In this document: one piece after another, positions 32,992-45,000 of the stretch | Numbering within the stretch: position 1 is the stretch's first letter | Layout: the number at the start of each line of letters is the position of its first letter | Source of the DNA: Capitella teleta | Lineage: Eukaryota; Annelida; Polychaeta; Capitellidae | Direction: 5' to 3' | DNA length: 64,000 nt | NCBI GenBank assembly: GCA_000328365.1 | Contig: KB297987.1 | Span: forward strand, 182,539 to 246,538 | The notes under the pieces: model-generated | What the model saw: only the letters and a program-made list of their open reading frames with translations | The model's database searches: none | Told to the model about the DNA's origin: nothing | Translations under genes and position numbers: made by a program

Positions 32992-34882
32992 ATGGATACG
33001 AAATTCTTCAACTCGCCTCTTCTGGGAAGTCTATCTTTGGACAGTCCAGTTTCGTCCGTGACACCAAAACGCAAGTTATCTTCCGAATCCCCATCGAGAG
33101 TCTCTTGGAAGTGTTCCCGTACAACGCAGTCGTTGACCCCTTCAGACTTTGTCCCAAGATCCCTCAATTGGGAGTCCGGATTCGGGTCACTCGGATCTAC
33201 TTCCTCAACTTTGAATTTTGACCTGGATGATGACGTCACTGAAACGGATGATATTGAAATGGTTAGTTTTCAGTTGTTTTTTTTTGTTTTTTTTTTTTGT
33301 TTTTTTGTTTTTGTTTTTTTTTTTGTAGGCCAAGAAAAACAATTCCGATTTAACTATGAAATTGAACTTTATGTAGCTATTCGATCTCAATTGGAGATAA
33401 AAGGAAGCAGAATTTTCATTTAATATCATTCTAATTATTGTATGTCTTGCACAGCCGACTGCTCCAAGTGGATTTGGCGACCTACTCCTCAGTGCTCTAT
33501 GTGAGCTCCCAGCTAACTCCATGTCCAATCGCACTCCTCTGAAGGCAAAGCATGGCTCACGACTTCAAACGACATCTGAAAAACGGAGAGCGGCGGACTC
33601 TAAAAGCTCGTCACCTGGCAACAGCAAGACGGACACCGAATCTCTGGAGCAGGTAATTGTTTCACCAATTCAATTAAATGGCCCAAAGTTGGTGTAGTTT
33701 TACCATAAAATAATTGCATTTTAAACATTTCAATGATTCATATTTTATGATCGTTCTTTCCCCCACCGTCAGAATTCTATAAAAGCTGCTCTGTCTCTCG
33801 GAGATTCTCGCAGCGATCTGATCGCTGATTTCTCCGCGCCATACGCCCTTCCTCGCTGCAAGAGCAAGCACTCCGACCTGCAAGCAATTTCCTCAGAAAC
33901 CGTAAGCAATCGCATTATTTGAAAGTTCAGTCCTTGTTAATTCCTGCTTTACATTTGAGTTATACACTTAAATAATTCAAATATAAATAATAATAAAATA
34001 GTTCAAATAAATAATTGCTTGTTGCTACACCTTTTGATCACACGATTATGCCTCATTGGTCAGGTTTCAAACCTTCTCCGCGGCGAATACTCCGAGGAAA
34101 TCGACAATTACGTCATCGTCGACTGCCGCTATCCGTATGAATATCAAGGCGGTCACATTGAGGTAATTAAAGTCGTTGAACATTTAGGCATTAATTATTC
34201 ATAACCATTTTTTCTTCAGGGTGCTGAGAATGTTTACACTAAAAGTGACATCTTGGACCGATTTATGAAATCGGACGAGCTTACTTCGAAAGCAGCTGAC
34301 AGCAAAAAGAAAAACATTATCATTTTTCACTGCGAATTCTCATCCGAAAGGGGTCCAAAAATGTAAGTGTCGTTTAAAACAAACAAACAAACAAACAAAC
34401 AAACAAACAAACAAACAAACAAAACACATGGTTATTTCCTTTTCATTACAAATAACTATTTGTTACTTTACATGCAATGTTCCATTGCTGTAATATTTGT
34501 GGCATATAATGTTTGAATTTCTCCTCACTAGGTGCCGATACTTGCGCGAAACCGATAGAAAAGAAAACACAGACCAGTATCCCAAACTGACCTACCCTGA
34601 AATCTACATCCTTGAGGGCGGATACAAAGCCTTCTACGAACACGAAAGCGTGAGTTGCATATTCGAATCAATTAAAGTCATTATATTAAACCGATTTTTA
34701 TTTCTTTATTTTATTTTTTTTTTTTTTTTTATTTTTTTTTTTTTTAACAGAGCCAATGCACACCTCAGGCATACAAGCCAATGTTGCACATTGATCATTC
34801 ACAAGAGTTGAAACATTTTCGCGCGAAAACCAAGTCATCGAATGGCTCCAGATGCAACCGACGTCGAATGCTGCGCTGCTGA
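32992..34882 (+). CDS. CDC25: CDC25 dual-specificity phosphatase
   Basis: Seven exons (32992-33261, 33455-33652, 33773-33901, 34064-34162, 34220-34362, 34532-34649, 34751-34882) encode 362 residues. The N-terminal half is Ser/Thr-rich and includes [11 protein letters not shown], the sort of proline-directed site that regulates this family. The catalytic part begins near [13 protein letters not shown], followed by [17 protein letters not shown], the active-site loop [11 protein letters not shown] (Cys-X5-Arg intact) and [23 protein letters not shown]25 removes inhibitory phosphates from cyclin-dependent kinases to trigger mitosis. The N-terminus is short compared with vertebrate CDC25A-C. The tail ends in a basic, Cys-containing stretch (CNRRRMLRC). 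Introns are mostly 98-200 nt. Start chosen as the first ATG with a clean frame into exon 2. Confidence 0.94.
34380..34422 (+). repeat. AAAC microsatellite in CDC25 intron 5
   Basis: About ten AAAC units just after the exon 5 donor. Confidence 0.85.
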
Positions 34883-37800
34883 TGTTGGCTGCCGGAAGTG
34901 CGGTAATTTTGGCGCAAAAGAAAAACATGGTGATAGTGATGATCATTATTGTTATTATTATCTTTGAGTGAATGTGTATGAATGTGATATTTTGATTGTG
35001 AAATTGAATGTGAATCGAAAGAGTTGAATGTGCGATCGATTTATTTATTAATATTATTGTTTGTTGTCGTCTCATAATTGCAGTACCGCCTTTAATTTTC
35101 TGAAGATCTCGATTAAATTTATTTTGTTTGTCTTTCTCGGTATTATTGTTATACACGTACTGCTTCACATTTATAATTTTCCGTGGATGTTAGGCAGAGG
35201 TTAGCCCTAAATTATGGCTGATCCCGATCACCCGTCGATTAGCCGTACCGTGTCAGGCCCAAAATGAGTCCATAGGTTTCCAGGTTACCTTACAATTTTC
35301 TCGCAAATAATTCGCCAGATTGAAAATTCCCAGGCATGGATGTTTTGTGATGTATTCGTGTTGAAATTAGGAGGCCACTGTAATATTATTGTTGCTGGAA
35401 GGCGATTTTTCATAAGAATTATTGTATGGCAGACCATATGCCGCATATCTTCAATAGATAATTAGCATTCACATCATTGGGGGATTAACATAACATAACA
35501 CATTGTACAAAATCCGTTTTTGACATCAAATACTTTGAAGCATTCTTGTACAACTGTTCTCTTTCGAGGCACACCATTGTCTTGAGATTTAGACCATTTT
35601 AGAAGCATCTCCTTTTCGCAATTGGGTATAGCATTGTTTGCTACTTTAATACAATCAACCTACCGCATTTATGAGCCCAGTTTCACTTATGTAAGTCCGG
35701 TATCCGATCCAGTATCGGTTAGTTCGAGCTCCCAGATACACACACTGTCACACAGACAGCGTCTGTGGTTTCAAATATTCCTTTGCTGTTTTTGTGCAGA
35801 TCGCAATAGCCTAAAAACCTCATCATTGGAATTCATTTACTCATTAGCCTTGAAAATATAATTAAAATTATAATTTTCGCGGGGAAAAGGAACTTGAAAC
35901 CGCGTCTTACAGCGATCGAACGAAACCTTCTTCTCTTGAGATGCATGGAGGATTCTGCGTCTCACACAACCATTTCAACAGCTAAGAGCAGCATAAAATA
36001 AATATGCTATAGATATATAAAGTTCTATTGTCGACTGCGCGAGGAACTCCTGGTCATAACCCATCATTTCACATCGAAGAGTCGGAAGACATCACCCTCA
36101 AAGGACAAGAGGCAGTGGGTATCACGTGGTACGTATTCCTCTGACTGCAAAGTTGAAAATTCCATTGAAACTTGAAAGGCACCCAGGAACACTCCATTAC
36201 ATGCCAGGAACATGTAACGGAGGAACCCTATTGACAAAGCCCCACTAATTTTATGAAATGTTTGAGTTTAGCTTACTATGTACCTTCGCAAGTGTGCATC
36301 GCCTATTAAAGGCTTCGAATGACTTCCGCGTTTATCGTGGGACTTCACCTTCCTGGTGCAACCATAATTATATGTTGTATTTGTTTCAGTTGGCGCGAAA
36401 TGCACTTCAAATTCGAGTACCCTGGGGGCTTCCTTTTGATCTTTCGATTTTCGGCTTTATGATTTTCTTTGTGATCTTTCATCGTTGTTATGGCGACGAG
36501 AGGATGTCAAATAGCGCCTTAGGGCCGAGCAAGTTTTGAAGAACCTTGATTTAAGATTCAGATAATACTGAGTAACAAAAGAAACTATACATGTTTTGAA
36601 AAGCTTATAGAGTAGTGCAAACTAAATTTCCCGTGGATATATGATTAGTGAGTATTGGGTATCCATCCATGATAAATAATTATTCGGAAGTTGGAGTTTA
36701 TGGCGGTTACGTGGAATCAGCAAGGATGTTGAATGTGGGGTAGGGGTCAAAACGCAATATCGCACTTTAGATGGAATGATTATTCTATTGAAAAAAAAAA
36801 AAATGCATAAAAATTGTCATCGATAATGAATGTAGCCCCTCATTGCCTCAATGCAGGCCATGCACCATCGGCGCTAAATGCGGATGGGGATTCGGACCCT
36901 CTCCTGGGGCAGTGCCGCCCATTCATTCTGCAGCCCGAAACGGTCTGGGAGGTGACTCAACGGGATTGCAGGATTCTGCCTCCTGGTCGTAACTCGAGAT
37001 CTCCCAGATCTGGTATCTCTTCCACTGCCCCACAGTGGTGAAGCGTACACGGAGGATGAGCATGTAGCCCTGGTACAATTAAAAAGCGCGAAGTATGTAC
37101 GGGAGCGACAGCCTGAATTATCCCTCTTGCCCACCACCCTCTTTCCAACGAGCTCAGATGGTGCATTGAGAAACGAAAGGTGGCGAACCGCGAACCGCCA
37201 AGGAAAGAATGACTAATCTTTGATTAATTTCCATGCATAATTTTTGGAGATATCCGAAATTAACCACTTTCTTTGTTCATCTCCAGTGTTGTTCAACCAA
37301 GCACAATTTTCCTCTTTTCTCTTCATGAATTCATTGAGTGACCATTTAGGACATATGTAACTGATTAGGAAGAATTCAAATTCTTTTGAGCCTATGATAC
37401 AATAAATATAAAACTGAATAGTTTATTTTGTTGCTCAGGATAATAAAATTTCAGTTAGCATGCTACGTTTAAAATTCGTTGTATGCCACAGAATAGTGTA
37501 TGTTACCTGTGTTGTATGCTGCAGCAAATTAAATTTTCAGCTGCTCTGTATGTCGCTCACATTTTAAATATTATAATCCTAATGGAAAAAAAAAATCCAA
37601 TCCGAACCGCAGTGTCTGATCTTTAAACCTGATTGAGTATATTGCCATTCCGAAGTGAAATAATCTACAGTGTGTTATACCGTGTGTAGATAAAAGATAC
37701 TAGCAGATGAGAGAGAGAGACCTTGGTCGTATTGATGCAATGATAAGTATGATCAACGCGTATTGAGGCATGTCACCCAAGATAACACAAGATCTTTGTT

Positions 37801-38549
37801 AGCTCAGAGGCCATAATCAGCCATGCTCGCAGGTGTCACTCGATCATAACGTGGTCAGAACAGAGACCAAACAGAAGAACAAAAGTTGGGTGGCGCAGCT
37901 CAGTACTCTATACAAGTGTGACGATATCCTCAGCCCATCAATACCAACTGTGAGTACTGTTACATTATCGCGGAGCCACCTCCGTTTGTGATCAAAGTAT
38001 TGGACAGAAAGGTGAGACACAGTGGAAGACTCGGGAATAAGGTTCGACTGTCAACCAGATAAATATATCTCGGTAAACATTACTTTGAATGGAGGCCTGG
38101 GGATTCTTGAATTTTGCCTGTATTATAATGCGAAACCTTACACGTAGAGTCAATCAAGAGAACCCGATATCCATACAGTGCCTTGGAGCCCGCGCGCTGA
38201 AAAATAGAGAGATTCGTGCTGTGTGGAGGAACTAATTGCGCCGCTCGAAGACATCAATCGTGTGCTTATAAAAAATCGGAGGTGGGTTCTTAATAGTCCT
38301 TTGATATACTAATATAGAAGCATATCTATACGCGAGGGACGTTCATTTTTGTTGCTTTTTCGTCTCTTTCATTTTCGAGCTCCCTCTAGGCCTATATAGA
38401 ATTTTATTTGCGTCGTTCAATTAATTTACCTCTTATAATTTTGATCATCGTATATATTATCGTATATACGCTTTTCTTCGGTTATGAAGGTTGAAGTTTG
38501 TACTGATTGAACCTTTCTCAGCAATGCCTAATTATCAATCATTGTTCCT

Positions 38550-38750
38550 TATTCCTTGTTATTCATTATTCATTAATCATTATTCTTTAATATTAATATT
38601 TAATCCTTAACATTTAATATGTAACCTTTAATCTTCATTCCTTATTCTCTTTCAATATTCATTTTTCCTATCAATCCTTGATCACATCCCTTGTTCCTTT
38701 TTTTTTCTTTCTTAATCCTGGATCTGTAATCATTCCTTAATCAAAATCGA
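38550..38750 (+). repeat. Degenerate ATTCATTA-like tract
   Basis: Loose tandem variation on ATTCATTATTC / TTAATC words, low complexity, no clear unit boundary. Confidence 0.5.
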
Positions 38751-39496
38751 ATCGGTAACATTCGGTCAATGATCGCAAAGATATACATTGATCGCTTTTG
38801 TGTTGGACCATTGTGCATGCAGAGTCTGGCATCAGCAAAGTATTGCACAGAAGTATATCGTACTGTATCAATGTTGGACATAAGAGGGTTCTAAGTATGC
38901 CGATAAAACGCAGTAGCAATTAAATTTGAAACCACGATTTCATGTTAATAATTCATCATAAACAACACAAACAGGTATGTGTGCTAATTTTTTCACAGCA
39001 ACAAAAAGAAAGCAGGTTATTAGTTGGTTTGCTTCTCCTTTAGTCGTCGGTTTGGATTTTTTCCTCGAGAGTATTGCTATTAACTTATAGTTAATAGATG
39101 TCAACGTGTTTAATGAGTGATCATCATCCATTTGCAAAGGTTAAAAGGTGTTCAAAGTGTGTCTTTGCGATTCAGTCACTGTGTCCTTCGCTGACTTTTC
39201 TCCCGATTCATTTGTGTTTGGAAATATTACACGTCAGATTATAATGCAAGAGCCTCGTAAATATTAGTATTTGACGTTTTAATTGAGTTTATGTATATTC
39301 GAGATGAAGCACTGTATTTAGTAGTGGGAATAACCTCATTCATTAATCATTGAAGCATTATCATGAAACCTCGACATGTAGGCATCGCGAGTAATCATTC
39401 TGTTGCTCTGTTTTGGTCGGTTGAAGTTGGAGAATTCTGGTGTACTAGTTTCTAGAGGTAACGTTGAATACTTCAGTCTATAATTGTGACACAACC

Positions 39497-39547
39497 CCAT
39501 CTTTGGGTCAGGCCCACCTTTGGGTCAGGCCCATCTTTGGGTCAGGC
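39497..39547 (+). repeat. Three 17-bp tandem units
   Basis: CCATCTTTGGGTCAGGC repeated three times with one substitution in the middle copy. Each unit includes GGGTCA, a nuclear-receptor-like half-site, at 17-bp spacing. Confidence 0.8.
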
Positions 39548-40552
39548 CCATTGAATTCGCGTCGCTACTTAGTTCGAGTTTTTTCCCTTCTGGATTTTAT
39601 TTTATGCATGAATACCGTAAGCATTTATCTTATCTATCTTGCATCTATCGCTTCAGATAATCCCTGTATTTAATTGGCTATTCAACTCCTTTAAGCACTT
39701 GATCGGTTTAAACTTGATAACACCGTATTCTTAATTATACCGCTGTATTCACTCGAGAACAGAGTCACGACTCACGACTCACAAAGACGTTTAGGAAGTA
39801 TCATGTATAGGTATGGCAAAGGATTTCTTTATTTGGAAGACTAGTTAGCTGATCCATGATTCGTAGTCTCTTAGCCATTTCTATCATAAGGCGGACAGCA
39901 CAAATTGAACGGAAGTTTAAAGCATAGGAACAGGAGCATCTTAGACTGCTTTACAGCCAAAGCTGAAAGGGAAGATGACAAACAGAAAGGTTTGCCTTCC
40001 TGGTTACGTTTACATTCGCGACGCCTTCGATCGCTGGAATTCTGAGAATCATTGCTCCCGCCTCTCAAGTGAGCTGACGCGGAAAGAAACATAACCCGAC
40101 TAACGATGAAGGGAATTCAGACACGTGTATATATGTCTCCTCCCTTCCTCTTCTCTCTGTTAAACTTGAAAATCAGTATAACGAATTTAATAGAGATTCG
40201 CTCAAGAGGCTTCGTATTATTGTAAGTAGTCTACCGCATTGTAATTGCCCAATAGAACAGCATGGGGGATTTCTATAGCTAATAATAATGTTATCATTTT
40301 TCTTTTTTTCTTCTGTTTTTTTTTTTTTTTTTTTTCTCATTAGAAGATGATGAATCAGTTTTCATCCATGCATCAAGTAAGTCCTTCAGATCTCTATATA
40401 TGCTGCCTCTCATGTAATTTCGTGAAAGGAGAGAAAATTTCACAAAAGCTGAAGAAAAAACTTCCTCCATCCAATAACCCTGATGATAAGGTGACCGCCC
40501 AATCGGATGGGCAGATTTCTGCTTTCCTCTCACCCCCATCCCCCCTTCCCCT

Positions 40553-40580
40553 CATCCTCCTCCTCCTCCTCCTCCTCCGC
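40553..40580 (+). repeat. CTC trinucleotide repeat
   Basis: About nine CTC units in a C/T-rich stretch. Confidence 0.8.
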
Positions 40581-42032
40581 TGACCTCTTTGTGTAGAAAT
40601 CACTTTACAATCAAGCGATCAATTTCGATTCTTCCATCTTTTGGCTTCAGTATCCTCCATAAAAACCATGCAGCGAAATCACTCAATTCAATCGGAAGCC
40701 TAGCCTCGATCATTTAATTAACAACCTCCATAAACTGGGCCACTTTTCACAGAATTCCTTCACTGAAAGTTTGTTGGGTCCCACGCCTCATCTTGATCGA
40801 TCATTCCCCTCACATAAGATAAATATCAACACGTTATGGTGAGTTGGTCGTTAGCAAATCATAACACATTTTTTGTGGTATCAACAAGCCTCTTACCGTA
40901 CGGGCGTTCTGTTTACATCTCACTCACACTGCCATGACCTAAGTGTCCGTATGATACACCCAGCGACCCCTACCGAGTGCAATTAGCCATGTATGCGTTC
41001 TAATTGATCCAATCAGAACAAGCTGTGATAGCAAAGTCAACACTCAGCCATCGTCGAATAGCCTCTTTGTATGAATCATGGGTTGGCCCTGATAAATATA
41101 TTATGCTGCTGGCTCCAGCTATGGAACATAGACGAGGTGGTGACTGTATATCCTGACATCGACTAATCAACATTCAACAGCATAAGGTTATGACTTTACT
41201 CGGAAACAGGATTTCCTGGTTGTGTATTAAAATCTTGCATGGAGTTTAGGACTTCACACAGAAGCCGACTTACGTCGCAAATAATTTTCAAATTAGTTCA
41301 ACTGTACACGATTAGCGAGGAATATGGTGAACTATAGGTTAATGTAGGTTAATTAATTTAAAAAAAATATATATATATATACAAAATGAAACCCCAGGAC
41401 AATGCTAATCAAAGCATGTATTGAGGCAAGACCTATAAAAAATAACTCCATGGCAGTGAATTACACAAGCAGCAACGTACGCGCGAAGGAAGTAGCGTCC
41501 TTTTGCTCAAGCTCCGCCCACAAGGCTTGTAATTCTTGAATATCGGTTGCTAGGAAACCAAAGTGTCCCCGAGAGATTTGTTAATTGCATTAGATGGCTA
41601 CTAGCCAAGAATTAATGGTCAGAAAATCACAAACAAGTGAAGCGTTGAAATGTCCGCATCTGCGCATCTGGGCATTATGCATGTTGACGCAGAGAACATG
41701 TCGCTAATGTCTGCGACGCCAACGAATTTTAATGTTTTCGGAGCTCTATAAGCATTTGGGTGGAAATGAAGTGAAATCTTATAGCGCCGTTTGCTCTAAC
41801 ACTGGCTCTGTTGAGCTCTTGCTATTTATATTTGTCACTCAATCGGAGCAAGCTTTCAATCGAGTAATCTGTTTATCAATTGAGTAATCAATCAATCATT
41901 CAACAGAGACTGCAGCCTTGTAGCCGGGCGTCTCGCGGGACCAAAGCTCCCTCAATCCACGGCATAAGGACGCCGAGCTGCGAGCTGAGAGCGCACTTCA
42001 CTCCCGACCACCGAGACAAGAGGAGAAGCAAG

Positions 42033-45000
42033 ATGGAGAAGGTAATGCTGACAGGCAAGACGGTGGTCGTCACGGGAGCAAATGGTGGCATCGGCAAGGA
42101 AACCGCTCGGGAACTTGCCGCGAGGGGTGAGTCAAACATATTCACTCCCCTTTGAAGTTCAAACTTTGGGCTGGGAACGCGTAAAAGTTTTAAGCGGAGC
42201 ATCGCAGAATGAGTGCTCGAAGTTAGGGTGGATAAGTTTACAAACTTCAAGAGCGATGCCAAAGTCTGAGAGTTTTTACGTGAAATTTGAGTGCGTGTGT
42301 TAAGAACACAATTATGCTCTCGGAATTCCTTGTAAAATATTCTCATAATATTATCTTACTTTTCTTTCAGTTTTACTACACACAATTATTACAGAAAGAC
42401 CTTACACGAAAAGACCCAAACTGTTTCATATTGGTCGCATAGCAGTAATAATCAATTTGTCAATACATGTGTTGATTAACCAAGGGGTAATAGCATTCGC
42501 GTATACAACTTTACCTATCATTTTGTTTTAAACCAAATAAAATAATCCAGGCACGTCCTCAGCAACGAATGAAAATTGCACAATTCTCCTCATGTTTGCG
42601 TAATAATTACGGTAGTATCCCTCAAAGAATAAATGCATGGGTTTATGAAATTATTCGATAGAATGGAATTTCCTGGTGATTTATTACTTGTATTCGTTAA
42701 TTGCGTCACTTCCGACCCCTTACTTCTGAGAACACCAGAAGGAAGAAGGAACCGAAAGGAACATACAAGAGAAACGGTTAACTACCAAGGATAAGTTGCT
42801 CTTTTTCTCTGTGGGATTATAACATTGCACTGATCTGCGTGGAAGATACTTGAGAAGACTAAGTACAGAACAACAGTGGCAATAAGCATTTTGAGTAGGG
42901 CCACCCACGTCAGCTTGTCTAATAACTCAACAGTTTTATTTGTTTGTTTATCAAAGCAAAATTAGTTCCACGTGAAAAGCGATTTGCATTTCTTGTTCTG
43001 ATCCTGATGAATGACACCATGACCGCTGCTTCATTCATTTGTTTGTTTGTTTATTTATTTATTTATTTTAGATTTGATGTATATCAATTTTGTTCATATC
43101 CCGAGTTAAATCTGTTAATTATGTAATAATGATTAACCCATTGCATATATGTGTATGTATACTACATGCGTTCATGCGTCAAACTCGCAATGTTGGCAAT
43201 ATTACGCATTAGTCGCATTACGTTGCAATTAAATGCATCCATTAGTGTCAATTACTGTATGTTACCTGTATTATTGATTTGTAAAGCGAGCTGAGGGAAC
43301 GCGCCAGGGTTTAAAATATATTTCCCAAGAATAAGTGGGGAAAACACGCATAAAATTGAGCCCCACGTGTAATTAGGGTAAAAGCTAAGTTGTCAGATTT
43401 TATCCCAAAGCATCACTTTCCGATATATATAAGCTAGCAATAATATTATTGCAAAACATTTTTTCACAAATGTATTTACTTTTTAGTTCGATAAAATCTC
43501 CTAGAATAATTTTACTTGCATATCATGCGCTTCAGCTGGAGAGTTTGGCTTACAGATCTTCTTGTCGTATAAGCTCCGACAAAAAACTTTTTAACGTTCG
43601 CTTGGCTCCTTAATACATCATATTACATCAATACTGTATGCACACTTGTGTACATGTATGCAATACCAAACTGTGTATGATAAAACCAATTTTCCACAGT
43701 TTTCCACCAATTGGTTGGATGCAAACTGCTTATTATACGAATTGTTCGGCGTCTCAAAACAATCTCCGGTTGAATGTGAATATAATTTATAGTCAAATTG
43801 TTTTGATTTGAAATCATAATAATTAATGAGAGCAACCTGCGATCAATTTATCGTGACTCTTGACTACAAACAATCGTATGACCTTTCTGGGTGCAGCAAG
43901 GTCAGTGGATCACCTTCAATGGATGTGTGTGTAGTTAAGTGTCAGTGCTTGTAAGTAGCCCGTCTTATCAATACATGTAATTACGTAAATTATAGTTATA
44001 TATTCGGAATACTGATGCCCTTATGTATTAGCTAACATTTATACTAAATAATCAAGACACCAATACCGCATTCAATAAAACAGAAAGTCCGTATTACTAA
44101 TTATTACCTCGGCATGTTATGTATATCATTTACTTGGAACATTCTTAATATACCCCATCATGTATCAGCATGTATATACAGCGAAACAAAGCAGCCTATT
44201 GCCGCATTGCTTGACGTGGAAATAGACTTACGATAGTCAATGGTAACTGATCCAACAATGCCACAGCATCAACCTTGCGTATAAATTTATGCAAGCCGCA
44301 AAAAAAAAACATCCGAATATACCTTGGGCTATATACGTGACAATGTAAACAAAGAAAAGAAGAAAAGAAAACCCGACATTGCTATCCCCTTGAGATTTAA
44401 ACGTGAAATCCTGAGGCTTTGGGCCAATTAATATTCCATCAACGTTTACTCTATGTTGACGAGGAAATAAGCGAAGCCAGGCACCGCAGTTCACAGTAAA
44501 CAAAGCTGTTGCTGTCTAAGCACTTAGCGTTGGCATCATTAACCTCCAGTCTGCGAATACCTGCGGCTCCTTCGATGCTTACCTCTGCTCTTATAGCCCA
44601 GGTTCTTATATTAATGCTCTGTAAATCGACCGTTTGACTAATTCCGCTGCAGTAAAACTTGCAAGGCGCATGCTGCATGATGCGAATCGACTGCTTCATG
44701 ACTTGAATCCTTTGATCATCACGTGTGGAACATATGTGCTGCTCCTCCCATTGCATTTCACACTGCTCATCCTCATCCTCCCTGGGATCATCTTGCATCG
44801 TGGCATCTTTCCACAACTCCCCTCGTTCGCCTTAACAATCCATCATGCCGCTCAACGCTTGATACACACCTGAGGTGTCAGTGAAGATTTTTTTTCCTCG
44901 CAGAAGATTTGCTTTATGAAGTCTATGGCAGTTGGTGTGTGTTCAGAAAATTCGAAAGTATACATCGCACACGTGGAGCTAGAAACATCACAGTAAATGC

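Larger units (their letters stand above)
34883..42032. other. Gene-poor stretch between CDC25 and RDH
   Basis: About 7.1 kb with no recognised gene. It holds a TCATAACG at 37844, a degenerate ATTCATTA-type tract at about 38550-38750, a 17-bp triplicate (39497-39547), a poly-T and CTC tract (about 40310-40580). A possible ATTAAA signal for CDC25 is at 35112. A short candidate exon around 40344-40377 (acceptor ctcattag, donor gtaagt) is not supported by any neighbour. Confidence 0.5.

Noticed and set aside
34698-35168. 156-codon minus frame antisense to the CDC25 3' end
   Set aside because: Low-complexity Asn/Lys/Ile composition created by poly-T and AT-rich sequence opposite a confirmed exon.
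36814-37166. Overlapping frames on both strands, GC-richer than surroundings
   Set aside because: Considered as a LINE or exon fragment, but no RT, endonuclease or known domain block could be read.
40344-40377. Mini-exon between a poly-T acceptor and a GTAAGT donor
   Set aside because: No upstream or downstream exon with matching phase could be identified.
44451-44816. 121-codon minus frame in RDH intron 1
   Set aside because: No domain; composition does not look coding and no partner exon was found.
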